This document shows positions 35,801-45,765 of a stretch of 64,000 nucleotides of DNA, in pieces. The stretch is taken from assembly GCA_019054805.1 (NCBI GenBank), contig JAHQIY010000011.1, positions 3,291,001 through 3,355,000 on the forward strand, written 5' to 3'. The notes beneath the pieces are model-generated. The model ran no database searches. It was not told the origin of the DNA and worked only from the letters and a program-made list of their open reading frames with translations. A program made the translations under genes and the position numbers. Each line of letters begins with the position of its first letter. The first letter of the stretch is position 1. Source of the DNA: Brachionus manjavacas. Taxonomy: Eukaryota; Rotifera; Eurotatoria; Ploima; Brachionidae.

Positions 35801-38800
35801 CTATTTCAACCACCTTACCGTTACCTCCTAACTTTATCGAACTAACTGTATTCTTAACGCTTCCCAGTCACAAAGAAAACGATGACTAATCGATGAAAAT
35901 TGATAGATGAATCATTAATGAGTTAGGAACCATTTCATCTAGATTCATCGATGAAAATATGTATAATTCATCGAAAATAATCGATGAAATTTCTTTTAAT
36001 ACATCATAATTTATTTAATTATTAAAAGAGAGTTTTTTAAATTTTCAAATAATGTTTAAGTTAACAATAAGCAAAAATTTAATAAGTTTTTTTTTTCAAC
36101 TGATTTTTAACTGAAAATTAATTTTGACGCTGGATTAAGGCGAAAATTAATTAATTATTATTATTATTATTTATTGATTTAAGCCTCATAGGCAAAATAA
36201 AAAAAAGAAAAAAGAAAAAGTCAAGTTCTTCAAATTCTACAAAATTTGGAAATAAAAATAATCAATTCACAAATTTGAAATAATTCTATATAATTTAAAT
36301 TATCCAAAAAAATAAAAATTTTAATTATGTAAAGAAATCTACTTTTAGTAAGTCGTTTAAATTTTTAAACAAATAAAAAAAAATTTTGACCATTTTCGAA
36401 CTCTTTTTCGGTTTTATACATGACCAGATTGACCGAGTCAACCAACCCACGATTTTTTTCTGCAAATATGTGCTCAATTATCAAAATAGATTATCATTTT
36501 TCTCAATAGAAAGACTGTAATTTCTTATTCAATAAGTTTCTTATTAATTTTAAAATTACTTAATAGCCGTTAAACTAGACAAAAATTAGCTTGAGTAAAT
36601 TTGAAATCAAAGAACATTATAAGCAATCCAATTATATAAATAACGTCTTTTGTTAAGAGCTGATACACTGATAAATAATTGAACATGAATTATCACTAAA
36701 TATCGACTCCAAGAATTATTGGATGCATCAGCTTCATCGCTTTTGGCTATTAGAGTAAGGAATTCTTCTAAACAGGCTGATTTTATAATTTTGGTTATTT
36801 TTTTCTTATTTTTTCGGTAATTTAAAATGTTTTAGGCAATATCTAAATGAATAAAAATTAAAATTATATTAATGGCTATTTAAGAATAAAATTAATGAGC
36901 AATTTTTCTTCGAATCTTTATAAAGAAATTCTGAAATTGTTTACAAATGCCAGCTAAGCTAAGTTTGTTTCGTTTAATTTCTGTTTGAAAAACTGAATTT
37001 TCTCATGATCAGTTCTATTGAAAGGGAAAGTCAAAATCGAAACATATATTTAGTAAATTCAAAAGCAAAATGAAAAAGTCTTAGAGCCAAAAACACAACC
37101 TCACAGTCAAATTAATTAGCTCATGAACGTTTTCTTGGCTTTAATCCAAATAATTCAATCATAATTAATGAGATGATTCAAGAATGAAGCAACGATGAAA
37201 ATGCTAAGTTTTTCATGATTGGGTCATTTTTTAATATTCTGAAGAGAAAAAGATGAAAAATTCCTGGTTTTAATCCAAAAACATTTTTCATGCATAAAGT
37301 CGTCGATTTTAGCTTGACTGGGTTGCACTGCATAAATTTCTTAATAAACGATAAACATTTGAAACAACATATTTCGATTTGTTTGTTATTTTATTGGCAA
37401 TTTTAAGTATATCATATGTTTTTGATATTGTAATTTGAGCACACCAAAACTTTATTATCTCAACGATCAACAACAGTGGGCTCTTAAACAAACTAAAAAA
37501 TGAGTTTCTATAGACGCTTTGGTATTTTTCACATTTTGGACAACGAAAAGAAGCCATTATTCTAGCATTTTGGTTACGACAATTGCCTTAGTTTTTTCAT
37601 ATGTTTTTATTTTGAAGGAGCATTTGCACGGTAAAAAATAAATAACTGAATCATTTAAAAGTTAAAAAAGAATTTTCAAATTTTTTTTTCAAATTTCCAA
37701 ATAAAAATTAAACTCATTCTATTTCACCAAAGAGTTTAATTTCAAATATGAAAATGCTTGCAACATTAACTTAAAGTTATTTTTTTTTGAAACTGAAATA
37801 AATATTTGAAACATCGCACTTTTTCAATGTTTTTTCAACATTGGATATATTTTCTAATTCAAACACAAAATATTAAACCATGTTTATATGAATTTAGTTT
37901 TTAGTTTCCAGTTTCCATTTCATTTATCCACTCTCATTTTCTATTTCGGACTAGTTTTTTTCTCCAAATCACGTTATTAAACAAAAAAAGAGATAGAAAT
38001 TAAATTTTAAAACTTTTACATAATTGCAACAAATTTAGTTAAATTATTCTTTTATTTTTTTTTCCATTTAGTTTTTTTTGTAAATATTTTGTTTTTTCTT
38101 AAAAAAATTCATCTTTTTTTTTTTTTTTTCAATTAAATTTTAGTTAAATTTTAGCTAATGCTTCAGTAATTCTGGCAATTGGTGTTTTTTCTTGAGCTAT
38201 TGAAAATGAACCCTTCTATATACTCTCTTATAGAAGAGATGTTCTTTTTATAATTTATTTTAAGCTTAAGTCTAGAATAAACGTCCTTTTTGTATTTTTT
38301 TTGTCTCTCTTTAGTCGATAAGAATGTTCTTTATGAACTTTCTTTCTTAACAAAAATTAATCAAGCTTTTAAAAAGTAATAAAAGACAGAAAGAACATTT
38401 ATTGTTCCATCTAACCATACGTCATAGTTTTTTTTTTTAAAAGAACTAAAAGAACAATAATGGTTTTTTGTTCTAGCTGCCAATAGATGCATTTCCTTTA
38501 TTTGCAGCAATGCCACTAACCGATCTTTCGGTACATTTTTTCGATCAAATTAGTGAAAACCAATTAACAATTACTTTATTTCCAAGAAATGCTCTTTCAG
38601 GATCTCAATAATTTTTTTTGGCTTTATTAGGAACAGTTTCCTTTAATTTTTTAATGCCTTACCATATGATGGTCTATCTTGTGGAAAAAATTAAGTTATC
38701 GTTTCGACACAAAAGTCTTACGACGAAAAAAATATACAAACAAAAAACTTATTTTTATTTTATAAAAAAATTTATTTATGATTCAAAAAAAGTTTTTAAT

Positions 38801-40935
38801 TAATTAATTAATTAATAATTAATTAATAATAATTAATTATTAAAATTAATTAATTAATTAATGTGTCGAATATTTAATAATTAATTAATAAAATTATTAT
38901 TAATTAAATATTTTATTAATTAAATAATAAAATATTTAATAATTTTATTAATTATTAAATTATTTAATTAATTAATTTAATAATTAATTAAAATTTAATT
39001 AATTATTAAATTTATTTTTTAATTAATTTTAATAAGCATCAAAGGCACAAAGCGATTTTGCTAATACCAGTGATAGTGACAAATAGTTGGCAACAGCTAA
39101 GGCAATTTATTTAGCGAGCAATTTATTAACTTTTTGAAAGCTTTTCCTTGCTTTCTTAACAAATTCCTCATAATTTAAAAATTCTACTAAAGCTAGATCT
39201 CAATCCAAAAAATGTCTGAAGTTTCAAATGAAAATCGCATTAATTTTCTCATTAACTTGGCCATTTTGTCTGGCTTGAATCTCAAAATAATATTATCAAA
39301 AGATATTTTACTTATTTAAAAATAAATTTATAAAATTTTTGTTAAGAAAAGCTTATCTATAGATTTGTTTAAAATTATTGAAAATAAGTATTAAAATTGT
39401 TACAAATATTATTATGACAAAAACTATTATGTAAAAAATTAATTGAATAAAGCTAGAAATATTCAGACATGACTTTTAAAATTTGATAACTTTTTTTTGA
39501 CTTCGCACAAGGCTGAAAATACACGGCAAAAATTAAAACACATTTTTTAATTTTTTTCTATTTATTTAAATATTGGTAAGCATCATTTAAATGCATATAA
39601 ATTGTCTAAAAGTACCACTGACTTTGCTAAATAGAATTTTTTTTCTTCTTGGAATTATTTTGGAAAATTTTGAGGATAATGAAAAACAATTCAAAATTAC
39701 AAAACTTAATAAGCTTTTTTATTAATAAATGTTAGACAGCATGAAGACCTAATTTAATAAATGATAACAAATAAACTTAAAATTTTTTTCTATTCAAATA
39801 AATATTTTTTCAACATAATGATAAATTTTGTGAATCTAAAAAAATTTTGCACTAATGATCGCCCAAAAGTGAATGATCTTTGTGCAGATATGAAAAAAGT
39901 TTTCTTTTTATTAATAATCAAACTTTTGAAATTTTTTTGTCATTTTACTCTTATTGCTGAATTATTTATTTAAGTTTTCTTTCCCAAACTCATGCCACCA
40001 CCGGTTTCGTCCCCAAGTTGTAGTAAATCAAGGTGCAGATTTTGTTGCCTTGACCCAACAAGTAAGACACCTATCTACGCATTATATTTTTTAATTAATT
40101 TTAATAAGCATCAAAGGCACAAAGCGATTTTGCTAATACCAGTGATAGTGACAAAGAGTTGGCAACAGCTAAGGCAATTTATTTAGCGAGCGAGTCGCGT
40201 CTCCTGTCAAATTCAACCAGTGCCAATTTGGACATCAAAACTGTTTTAAGTAAATTTATTTTAATTTTTTTTATTGTATCGAGCTTCAGCTCCTTCAGTA
40301 AAAAATATTTTAATAATAAGAAAATTTTTTATTTTCTAATTAAATGATTAATCAAAAATTTTTAAATTTAGACAATGCAATTTTGAGCGTGATTTTGTTT
40401 TCAGAAAATCCGGTTATATATGTTAATCTAACTCTCAGCAGTGCCTGTACCATTCCGTACTGTGAAGAAATAAATGGAGTAAATTATTTTTTCATTCCGA
40501 TTAGTTCAAATGTAGACACCAAAATTCAATTTAACTTAGCTTTCTTGTAAGTTTAATTTAAATAAAGCTTAAGAAAGAAGAATTTTTTCAAAATTAATTT
40601 TATTTAGTTTAAAACAAGGATTTGTATTGCGAAATTGTAATGTGCAAAAAAATGGTCAATTGTGTCCCAATACTAAATTTGATTCAAGCATTCTACAAGA
40701 GAACGAGCAGAGCTTGAACTCCACATTTAACATTTACAAGGATATATTTAATTATTCAAAGAAATATGTGTTTTTTGCGCCTATAACCTATTTTTTGCAT
40801 ATCGATTTTGTGTTTCGAATATTCATGGAATCAACTGGGACATCAGTTGACATTTGTTCGCTGCCCTCTTACAATTCAAATTCGAAAAATTTTCTATTCA
40901 AAGAATATGTGTTTAGGTTTTATAGGCTTTGTTGA
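23867..40935 (+). CDS. MYRF: Myelin regulatory factor homologue (membrane-bound, self-cleaving transcription factor), 13 exons
   Basis: Exons: 23867-23985, 24060-24211, 24263-24326, 24378-24746, 27027-27525, 27580-27837, 29536-29751, 29972-30249, 30302-30408, 40018-40061, 40117-40249, 40372-40546 and 40608-40935. All junctions are GT-AG and in phase, giving 913 codons (human 1151). In order: a short N-terminal region with YLPDS; a WNWDNWADIY lead-in; the Ndt80-like DNA-binding domain (about 236-410) with VEADKGF, ICQKKNHFQIT, MRLHFAHTT and NPDQRYF; AVNPGQF; the intramolecular chaperone autoprocessing domain (about 447-560) with GNVGINTANPDEAL, the catalytic Ser477/Lys482 pair in PSDVRVKE, and YGVLAQHVQEIIPDAV; a coiled coil (about 574-600); one transmembrane helix (about 637-662, split by an intron at Gly652); and a lumenal C-terminal domain (about 747-913) ending FRFYRLC. 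In known MYRF, trimers in the ER cleave themselves and release the N-terminal DNA-binding part to the nucleus. All residues needed are present. Exons 9-11 are short and the least certain. Confidence 0.9.
25262..25312 (-). repeat. LINE 3' stem-loop (CGCC/GGCG) with (AAT)n tail
   Basis: Read on the minus strand: ACATCGCCTTAAAGGCGTTC, ATTGAAATAAAATAAT and further AAT units. The same tail lies at 27908-27958 in MYRF intron 6. The hairpin is CGCC-TTAAA-GGCG. Confidence 0.65.
26463..26512. repeat. CTTG/AAGTC MITE fragment
   Basis: CACTTGACTCGTGACTTGTG and TTTTTGTACAAGTCTAATTAG match the arms of the foldback element at 15766-16030. Confidence 0.5.
27908..27958 (-). repeat. LINE 3' stem-loop (CGCC/GGCG) with (AAT)n tail, second copy
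   Basis: Same tail as 25262-25312, in the same orientation, inside MYRF intron 6 (27838-29535). The rest of that 1.7 kb intron is AT-rich with nothing recognisable. Confidence 0.65.
30616..30780. mobile_element. Short copy of the TCCTTTTTGTACTTTTT MITE family
   Basis: AAATCCTTTTTGTACTTTTTG on the left is matched by AAAAAGTACGCAATGG on the right. The diverged GC core TTACCCGATTCCCTTAACCG lies at 30716-30736. It lies 210 bases into MYRF intron 9. Confidence 0.6.
31112..32549 (-). mobile_element. 5'-truncated LINE (CR1-like) with reverse transcriptase, inside the MYRF intron
   Basis: Minus-strand reading gives NKSCGVDKLHPLLLKN (about 32430), a break, then FLKNRRQRVVQGE, SGVPQGSVIDPLLFILYIND, the catalytic MYADDTKIF (about 31950), TSKCVVMHY, LKWKNQV and FVRPLL. 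A frameshift at about 31570 leads to the C-terminal part with ERIQRRATKF, LNIPNLLERRKRGDLIQLYK and ANIWNSLPNQLV. The 3' end at 31112-31131 is an (ACT)n tail directly after GCTGGCTAGCCAGC, a perfect hairpin. The endonuclease domain is missing. It is inserted antisense to MYRF. Confidence 0.92.
33168..33194. repeat. Perfect 13+1+13 bp palindrome
   Basis: ATTTGCGCCTAAT, one G, then ATTAGGCGCAAAT. The GC-rich core stands out in AT-rich intron DNA. Confidence 0.85.
33391..33480. repeat. CTTG/AAGTC MITE copy
   Basis: Contains TTTACTTGGACTTTTG, then AAGTCCGGACTTGGACTTGT and AGACTTGTGACTTTTAAACA, matching the arms of the foldback element at 15766-16030. Confidence 0.55.
34823..34912 (-). repeat. LINE 3' stem-loop with (AAT)n tail
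   Basis: On the minus strand GGAAG-TAGCTCG-CTTCC is followed by CAACCAGTCCGTCTAAAATC, CTCTT and an (ATT)n run, seen as about ten AAT units on the plus strand. Confidence 0.55.
36150..36205 (-). repeat. LINE 3' stem-loop (GCC-TATGA-GGC) with (AAT)n tail
   Basis: Minus strand: TTTTGCCTATGAGGCTTAAA, then TCAATAAATAATAATAATAA. It is a further variant of the stem-loop-plus-microsatellite ends. Confidence 0.5.
37309..37557 (-). pseudogene. Merlin/IS1016-like transposase N-terminal fragment
   Basis: The 82-codon frame starts MASFRCPKCEKYQSVYRNSF, a zinc-ribbon half followed by FSLFKSPLLLIVEIIKFW and a helix-turn-helix-like segment ending VYRLLRNLC. The order R-C-P-K-C, R-x-S-F-F, L-x-x-I, W matches the N-terminus of Merlin (ISXO2/IS1016-like) transposases. 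The DDE catalytic part is absent. It lies inside the insertion that splits repeat copy B. Confidence 0.6.
38799..39030. repeat. TTAA/TAAT microsatellite tract
   Basis: About 230 bases composed almost wholly of TTAATTAAT-type words in both orientations, able to form many alternative hairpins. It directly abuts the duplicated exon at 39013-39119. Confidence 0.8.
39013..39119 (+). pseudogene. Duplicated copy of MYRF exon 11 start with in-frame stop
   Basis: These 107 bases are identical to 40085-40191 except at one position (39084 T, 40156 G). The change turns GAG into TAG in the MYRF frame. The copy includes the acceptor and the first ~75 coding bases of exon 11 but not its end or donor. It lies upstream of exon 10, so splicing it in would truncate the protein. 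Confidence 0.85.
40255..40300 (-). repeat. LINE 3' stem-loop fragment in MYRF intron 11
   Basis: On the minus strand CTGAAGGAGCTGAAGCTCGA contains GAGC-TGAA-GCTC, a loop variant of the motif at 20499-20548. It lies in the 122 bp intron between exons 11 and 12. Confidence 0.55.
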
Positions 40936-41074
40936 ACTTGGTCATTCTAGCTCATACTTGTTGGCATTCCATTTTATCTATGGTTAGGCTTTTATTTAAA
41001 ACATTTATCTAAAATTTGTGTATCATTGTTATTCAAATTTATTATGTATAAGAATTTTATAATTCTTTAATGTA

Positions 41075-41080
41075 AATAAA
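41075..41080 (+). promoter_or_regulatory. Polyadenylation signal AATAAA after MYRF
   Basis: AATAAA lies 140 bases after the MYRF stop and is the first canonical hexamer there. The 41.1-41.6 kb region beyond is AT-rich with no gene. Confidence 0.5.
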
Positions 41081-41639
41081 ATTATTTTTTGAAATTTTTT
41101 CTTAATTTGCTTTCCTAATGGAAAAGCGAGCTAATTTATGAAATAAATATATTTTAAAAAAAAATTACAGTATGATACAAAAATTTACATAAAACTAGAT
41201 AAAAAAATTATTAAATTTTTTTTTTTTTTTTTTATTTGCCAATCTTCTAAAAAAATAAAATGAAAATAATCAACAAAAATTTTATCAAAGTCAATAATCA
41301 GGGCTTAATATTTAAACCCAATTTTTTTCATATTTCATAAAAACTACGTTGAAAAAAAAATTCAAAAATAAAATTGATTTTATTCAATTTTATTTTTTGG
41401 CACATTAATTATGAAAAACTTTAGTTCCTGAATTTTTTTCAAATTAAAAATTAGAATTATATTTAACATTTTTTATAAATTTGTCTTGAAGATTTCTTTG
41501 ATCTGAACTTATTTATTTTCCTCCAAAAAGGCCTACTTGACTGTGGATTTTTTCCAGTTTTTTTTATGAACTCGAGCCAGTTTTGGTTCTAAATTCTATT
41601 AGACTTATTCGTTCCTTAATTAATGTTACAATATTTTTT

Positions 41640-42480
41640 GTTTAGGTAGATTTAAAAAACTTTTGAGATTGGAAGGGTATACTTTTTTGAGCAACATGAA
41701 AGATCCTTTTTACGATTTGTTCATTTAGCTCGTAAATATTTTCCGTAAAACAATTGTGCTGAGTAGGAGACTTAAGTAAATCCTGGAAGAGTCCCCAATT
41801 TGCTTTTTTTAAATTAAAATAATAATATATGTTTGGTCATGAAATTGATCACTCAATATATCATCATCTATTAGAACTTTACATCATCATCTATCAGAAG
41901 CTGAGCTTGAATTATTAAGATAAGGCCATACTTGTATTCACTAGAACAGCCGAAATTTTTGTTCATCGCATTCAGATCACCACCCATTATTTTTACCACG
42001 TTTTTTTATGATAATTAGAAAGTTCGAAATGGAGTTCAATATTCGGTGGATTGGAGAGACTAAAAATAAAAAATTGTGTATTTCTTAAGCTAATGTAAGA
42101 ACAAAGAAGCTCTGCGGAAAAGTTGTCAAATGAACAATCTTATTTAAAATTCTATTCTTTCTTTTACTAAAATAGCTATGCCTCCACCGTGTTTATTTCG
42201 AGCCTTAGCTATTGAAATATTGTTTTCGAAATTAAGTAGAAGTTTATTTCACTTGGATCAACTTCTGTTTCATTAAGGAGAACAAAGTCAGGACAATTTT
42301 GAGCCAAAAACTCTTCTAGAAGATGAATCCTATCAGGTAAATTAAAAAAATTCCAATTAGTAATAAATAACCTTTTTTTAGAAGTAAAGAGATTTAAAAA
42401 GTTTCTTTTTGTATTTTTCTTTAATTGGTTGTTTTGCATGAATTTTTGTCTTTCATTTCGTCTTCTTTAACTCTTTTGTA
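41640..42480 (-). pseudogene. LINE endonuclease (APE-type) domain remnant
   Basis: Minus-strand fragments in order: FITNWNFFNLPDRIHLLEEF, LAQNCPDFVLLNETEV (the catalytic Glu in NET), HGGGIAILVKERI (about 42170) and MGGDLNAMNKNFG (about 41980, the catalytic D-x-N). Stops and frameshifts separate them. On this strand it lies downstream of the RT piece at 42.8-43.8 kb, the reverse of a LINE's EN-RT order, so these are two separate insertions. Confidence 0.75.
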
Positions 42481-42780
42481 GGTTTGCTTTTTTTCTCAAG
42501 ATTGAGCAGCTTCGATGCTTCATTTTCTATTTGATTTAAAATTGATTCATCAAATTGTCCATCAATTTTGTCTCTTTTTAAACAATTATTATGAGCGTTT
42601 TCTCTTGAACGTTTAACAGAGGTTGATTTGAGTTTTAAACGTTTTATTGATTAAAAATTATTGATTTGAGAATTAAATCTAATTTTACTAATTGTTATTA
42701 AAATATAAAGTAAGAATTGTCAGACATATCGTAAATTGCTACAAAAAAATAAAATTATAAATTATAAACTAGTTATATGA

Positions 42781-43790
42781 TTAAACAATATAGAGACTAG
42801 CTCCGGCGTTTTGGCTGTTGGAATCGTTGCGAAGTTTTCGAAGGAACTTCTGTAAGAAGCTGTTGCTATAAGCAGCCTTGTTTGCTTTTCTTATTTGGAA
42901 AGGGAAGCGTGCGTTCAAGCGAAGATTGCGTGGTTGACATGACGTGATGGGATGGTTTGGGTCAGCCAGAATTCTATTAAGTGTTTGTTCGCAGACATGG
43001 TCTATAAACTCGGCGATTGGGAGGAGTTTGTAAGAGCCTGCAGTCAGATCATCGATTCCCATGATTCGCCATAAACGGGAGTTGAAAGCGTTCATCTCAC
43101 ACTTAGCAGCAGCAGAGGTTGAAGTAAGCATTACGGCGCTGTACGTAAAGTGGCTGAGACAATATGCTCGGTATACACAAATGAGCATCGGCGTAGACCA
43201 GCCATTGAGTTTAAGCTGCTTGAGCAAGAACTCGACAGGGCTGACAATTGAGCGTACACGTCTCCATTGGAGATCGAGGTCGAGCGAGTCAGAAAGCTCA
43301 AAGCCGAGATACTTATAGGACTTGACTGTCTTAAGTATTTGGCCGAGCAAAAAAACATTAGGAACACTTGAGCCGAGTACGCGCGGGGGATTAATGAAGA
43401 TCACTTTGCACTTGCCCACGTTTAAGCGCATCTTATTATCAACACACCAGCGTTATACGGCATCTACTTTCTCTTGAGGGAGGTTGCCAAATGTGTTTCC
43501 TACAATGTAAGCTAGGATGTCGTCGGTGTACTTAAGTAACTCAACTCCAAAAGGCAAGTACTCATTGATGTCGAGTATGAAGAGGAGGAATAGAAGGTCC
43601 AAGGACACTGTCCTGAATAACACCAGCACGTACATCTCGCCATTTTGTTGCCTTACCTCTGTAGACAACTCGTTGCTTACGATGTGACAGCCAAGTTGCA
43701 ATCCAAGTTATTAGCCATTGAGGAAGATTTACCATGAATAGAAACACGTCTTGATTACCTTGAATCTGCATGATTTTAAACTCATTGCAT
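42781..43790 (-). pseudogene. LINE reverse transcriptase remnant, GC-richer than its surroundings
   Basis: Reading the minus strand: LPQWLITWIATWLSHRKQRV, VRAGVIQDSVLGP (43.60-43.65 kb), FLLFILDINEYLPFGVELLK, YTDDILAY (the catalytic FADD motif changed to YTDD, about 43.53 kb), MRLNVGKCKVIFIN and YKYLGFELSD. The thumb and C-terminal region runs to 42781. At least two frameshifts break it. Its composition is clearly less AT-rich than neighbouring DNA, suggesting a recent arrival or a different LINE clade from the CR1-like copies. Confidence 0.85.
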
Positions 43791-44329
43791 TTTTATTCTG
43801 GGATTATCAAGGAATGTTTCGAAGATGATTTTAACTTTTCATTTTTAATCACTTTTGTTTTCTTTTTTTACCTCATCTTGGTTAGATTCTTTATTCATAA
43901 TGCTTGAATTTACAGAGCTTAAGCGGCTTTCTAAGGAACTTGGAACTGTCGATGAAGACTCTGCTCAGTACACATTCCTCCAAGAGTTTAATTTATTTCC
44001 AAGAATGCTTCGTCGTGGTTTTTATCAGAACTTAAAACATCATTTTAATTTCTGTTGTCAAAATTTTCCGCGTCTTCATCATTTAAATCGATAAGGTTTT
44101 TTTTTTGCGATTGAACACTTGTCCGATGAGTTACCAGTTCGATTACTCTTTGAACAAACGGCGTTTTTGTCCTGACAAAACTTTGTGGTCAGTTTACTTG
44201 CAACAGAGAGACCGCGTCTCGCCGATCTTGAAAATGTTTACAGGATTGCCATTAATCTGAGTTTGCTCTACAAAGTTAATTAAAGTTGATTAAGTTGATT
44301 TAGTTGGATAAAAATATAAGGTATGTTGC

Positions 44330-44560
44330 CTAAGAAGTGAATACAGAAGACGTACCAAAAGCACGACCAGTCGAAGATTTTTGGGGAAATTTGAAAGCTA
44401 AAGTTTATGAGGGTGATTGGAAGGCCAAAAATCTTAAGCAACTTGAAAATAAAATTCGCACTTGCCTGAGCAATATGGACTTAAAGGTTGTTTAAGACCA
44501 TACCAAAACTGTTCGCTCTAGGCTCGATATCATACATCGTCATGGAGTTCAATACCTTAA
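44330..44560 (+). pseudogene. Tc1/mariner-type transposase C-terminal remnant
   Basis: The frame gives NTEDVPKARPVEDFWGNLKA, KVYEGDWKAKNLKQLENKI and then LKVV followed by a stop and RSRLDIIHRHGV. The ARPxExFWxxLK segment is the final acidic-residue motif of a mariner-related DDE transposase. It is unlike the Tc1 relic at 17.3 kb, so a second family is present. The frame at 43855-44094 just upstream may belong to the same dead element, but I do not recognise it. Confidence 0.65.
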
Positions 44561-45765
44561 CTGATATTATTTTTTCAAAATTGGAGGGTTTATAATAATT
44601 TAGAAAAATAATTAAAGCCTATTTTAAAAAAAATTTTTATAATAAAATTAATTTTGTGCCATTTTTTTTTGATTTCTTTTTGTTTTAAAATTATATCAAT
44701 CAAAGTTTTTTTTATTTTTCATTTCACGCTTTGATAGCACTCACGGGCATCTAAAAATTGGTCTATCTTATCTACGTCTTAAGTCTTGTTATTAATTTGA
44801 ATACTTTCTTTCATCGAAGAAAGGGTAATTTTATCAAAGCCAAAAAGGCAATGTGAAAACTTCAAAATAATATAAACTTAAATATTCGTTTTCCTTAATA
44901 ATAATTGAATTTTTTTTGTTGAATTTTGGATGCATAAAATGATAAGAATTTGAAAATTTAAAAATTATCTAATTAAAAATCGTCAATAAATGTCAGTCGA
45001 TTTTTGATCGGAACATTTGTTTACGATTGCACGCACTTGTTCCTTACACTCTCCGGCGTCTTGCTAATGTTTCTGCTATAAAGTGAATCACCTTACAACT
45101 TCAGCTTTTGGCAAATTTTGGTTTCTTTTTACAAAGTTGAACAAATCTTTTTTGATGGTTCGTAAATTTTTACTTAATAATTTTTATTTATTTTAAAGCT
45201 AGGATCAACCTGATTTTAAATTTTGAAAAAAATTGGAAAAGGTCTTTTACACTCATTTAACAAATTAAACTAAACTTTTGTGCCACTCGTTTTTACAAAC
45301 GAATTCAGGTTATAAACTTGACTCTTTTAAAAAATTTTGAAAAAAGCTTTTTTCGTAGCTTAAATTTGTAAATATTTTTTGAATGATTTCCATTAATTCT
45401 TGGTTTCAAATGCACTTATCAATTTGCACCGAGCTAATTTAAATTTTGAATGTTTTTTATCAGTTGAGGCTTAAAATTTTACATTTCTTATTCTTAGCAC
45501 TCATAGTTTTTTAGCAATAATTTTTACCTACTTTAAAAAAAAATACCAGTTAAAGTTAATTTAGCAAAAAATTGTTTGAATCAAAAACTTATTTAAGTTT
45601 TCAAAAAAATATTAAAAAAAAAGATAAAAATTGCTTTGGAGCAAAGGCTTACCATTGCTATCAAACACCTTTTCATAGATTGAATTTCATTGTACTTAAT
45701 GATAAGAATCATCAAAACTGCTTTTTAAAAAAAAATTAAATTTTAAAATCTAAAAATAATTTGAA
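44561..45765. other. Intergenic region upstream of the metalloproteinase gene
   Basis: AT-rich with no gene. A patch at about 44995-45085 is less AT-rich (ATTGCACGCACTTGTTCC, then CTCTCCGGCGTCTTG) but has no recognisable function. The promoter presumably lies in the last few hundred bases. Confidence 0.4.

Larger units (their letters stand above)
35000..37885. mobile_element. Inverted-repeat element (~2.9 kb) containing repeat copy B and a Merlin-like relic
   Basis: The left end (about 35006-35110: ATGTATCCAAAGTTGAAATA, ACATTGAAAAAGTGTG) is inverted relative to the right end (about 37680-37880), which reads inward ATATCCAATGTTGAAAAAAC and ATTGAAAAAGTGCGATG. Between them, 35440-35790 plus 37590-37640 are homologous to copy A at 4600-5230, split by about 1.8 kb of other DNA. 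The LINE-type tail GAAGGAGCATTTGCACGG is at 37615-37635. The same terminal block forms a 520 bp element at 48081-48600. Confidence 0.6.
30409..40017 (+). other. MYRF intron 9 (9.6 kb), filled with nested transposons
   Basis: A strong donor CAT|GTAAGA and a pyrimidine-rich acceptor (TTTCTTTCCC...CCCAAG) bound it. Inside are a MITE, a LINE (31112-32549, minus), a perfect palindrome (33168-33194), a CTTG/AAGTC fragment (33391-33480), an (AAT)n LINE tail (34823-34912), a 2.9 kb inverted-repeat element (35000-37885) with a Merlin-like relic, a TTAA microsatellite and a duplicated MYRF exon (39013-39119). Confidence 0.75.

Noticed and set aside
40627-40935. Separate gene ending FRFYRLC
   Set aside because: Phase, order and the C-terminal signature show that it is the last MYRF exon, not an independent gene.
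43061-43318. Plus-strand frame in the GC-richer LINE region
   Set aside because: Antisense shadow of the reverse transcriptase remnant, as is the second minus frame at 43131-43367.
43855-44094. 79-codon frame with LEFTELKRLSKELG
   Set aside because: Possibly part of the dead mariner-like element downstream, but no family motif is visible, so it is mentioned only there.
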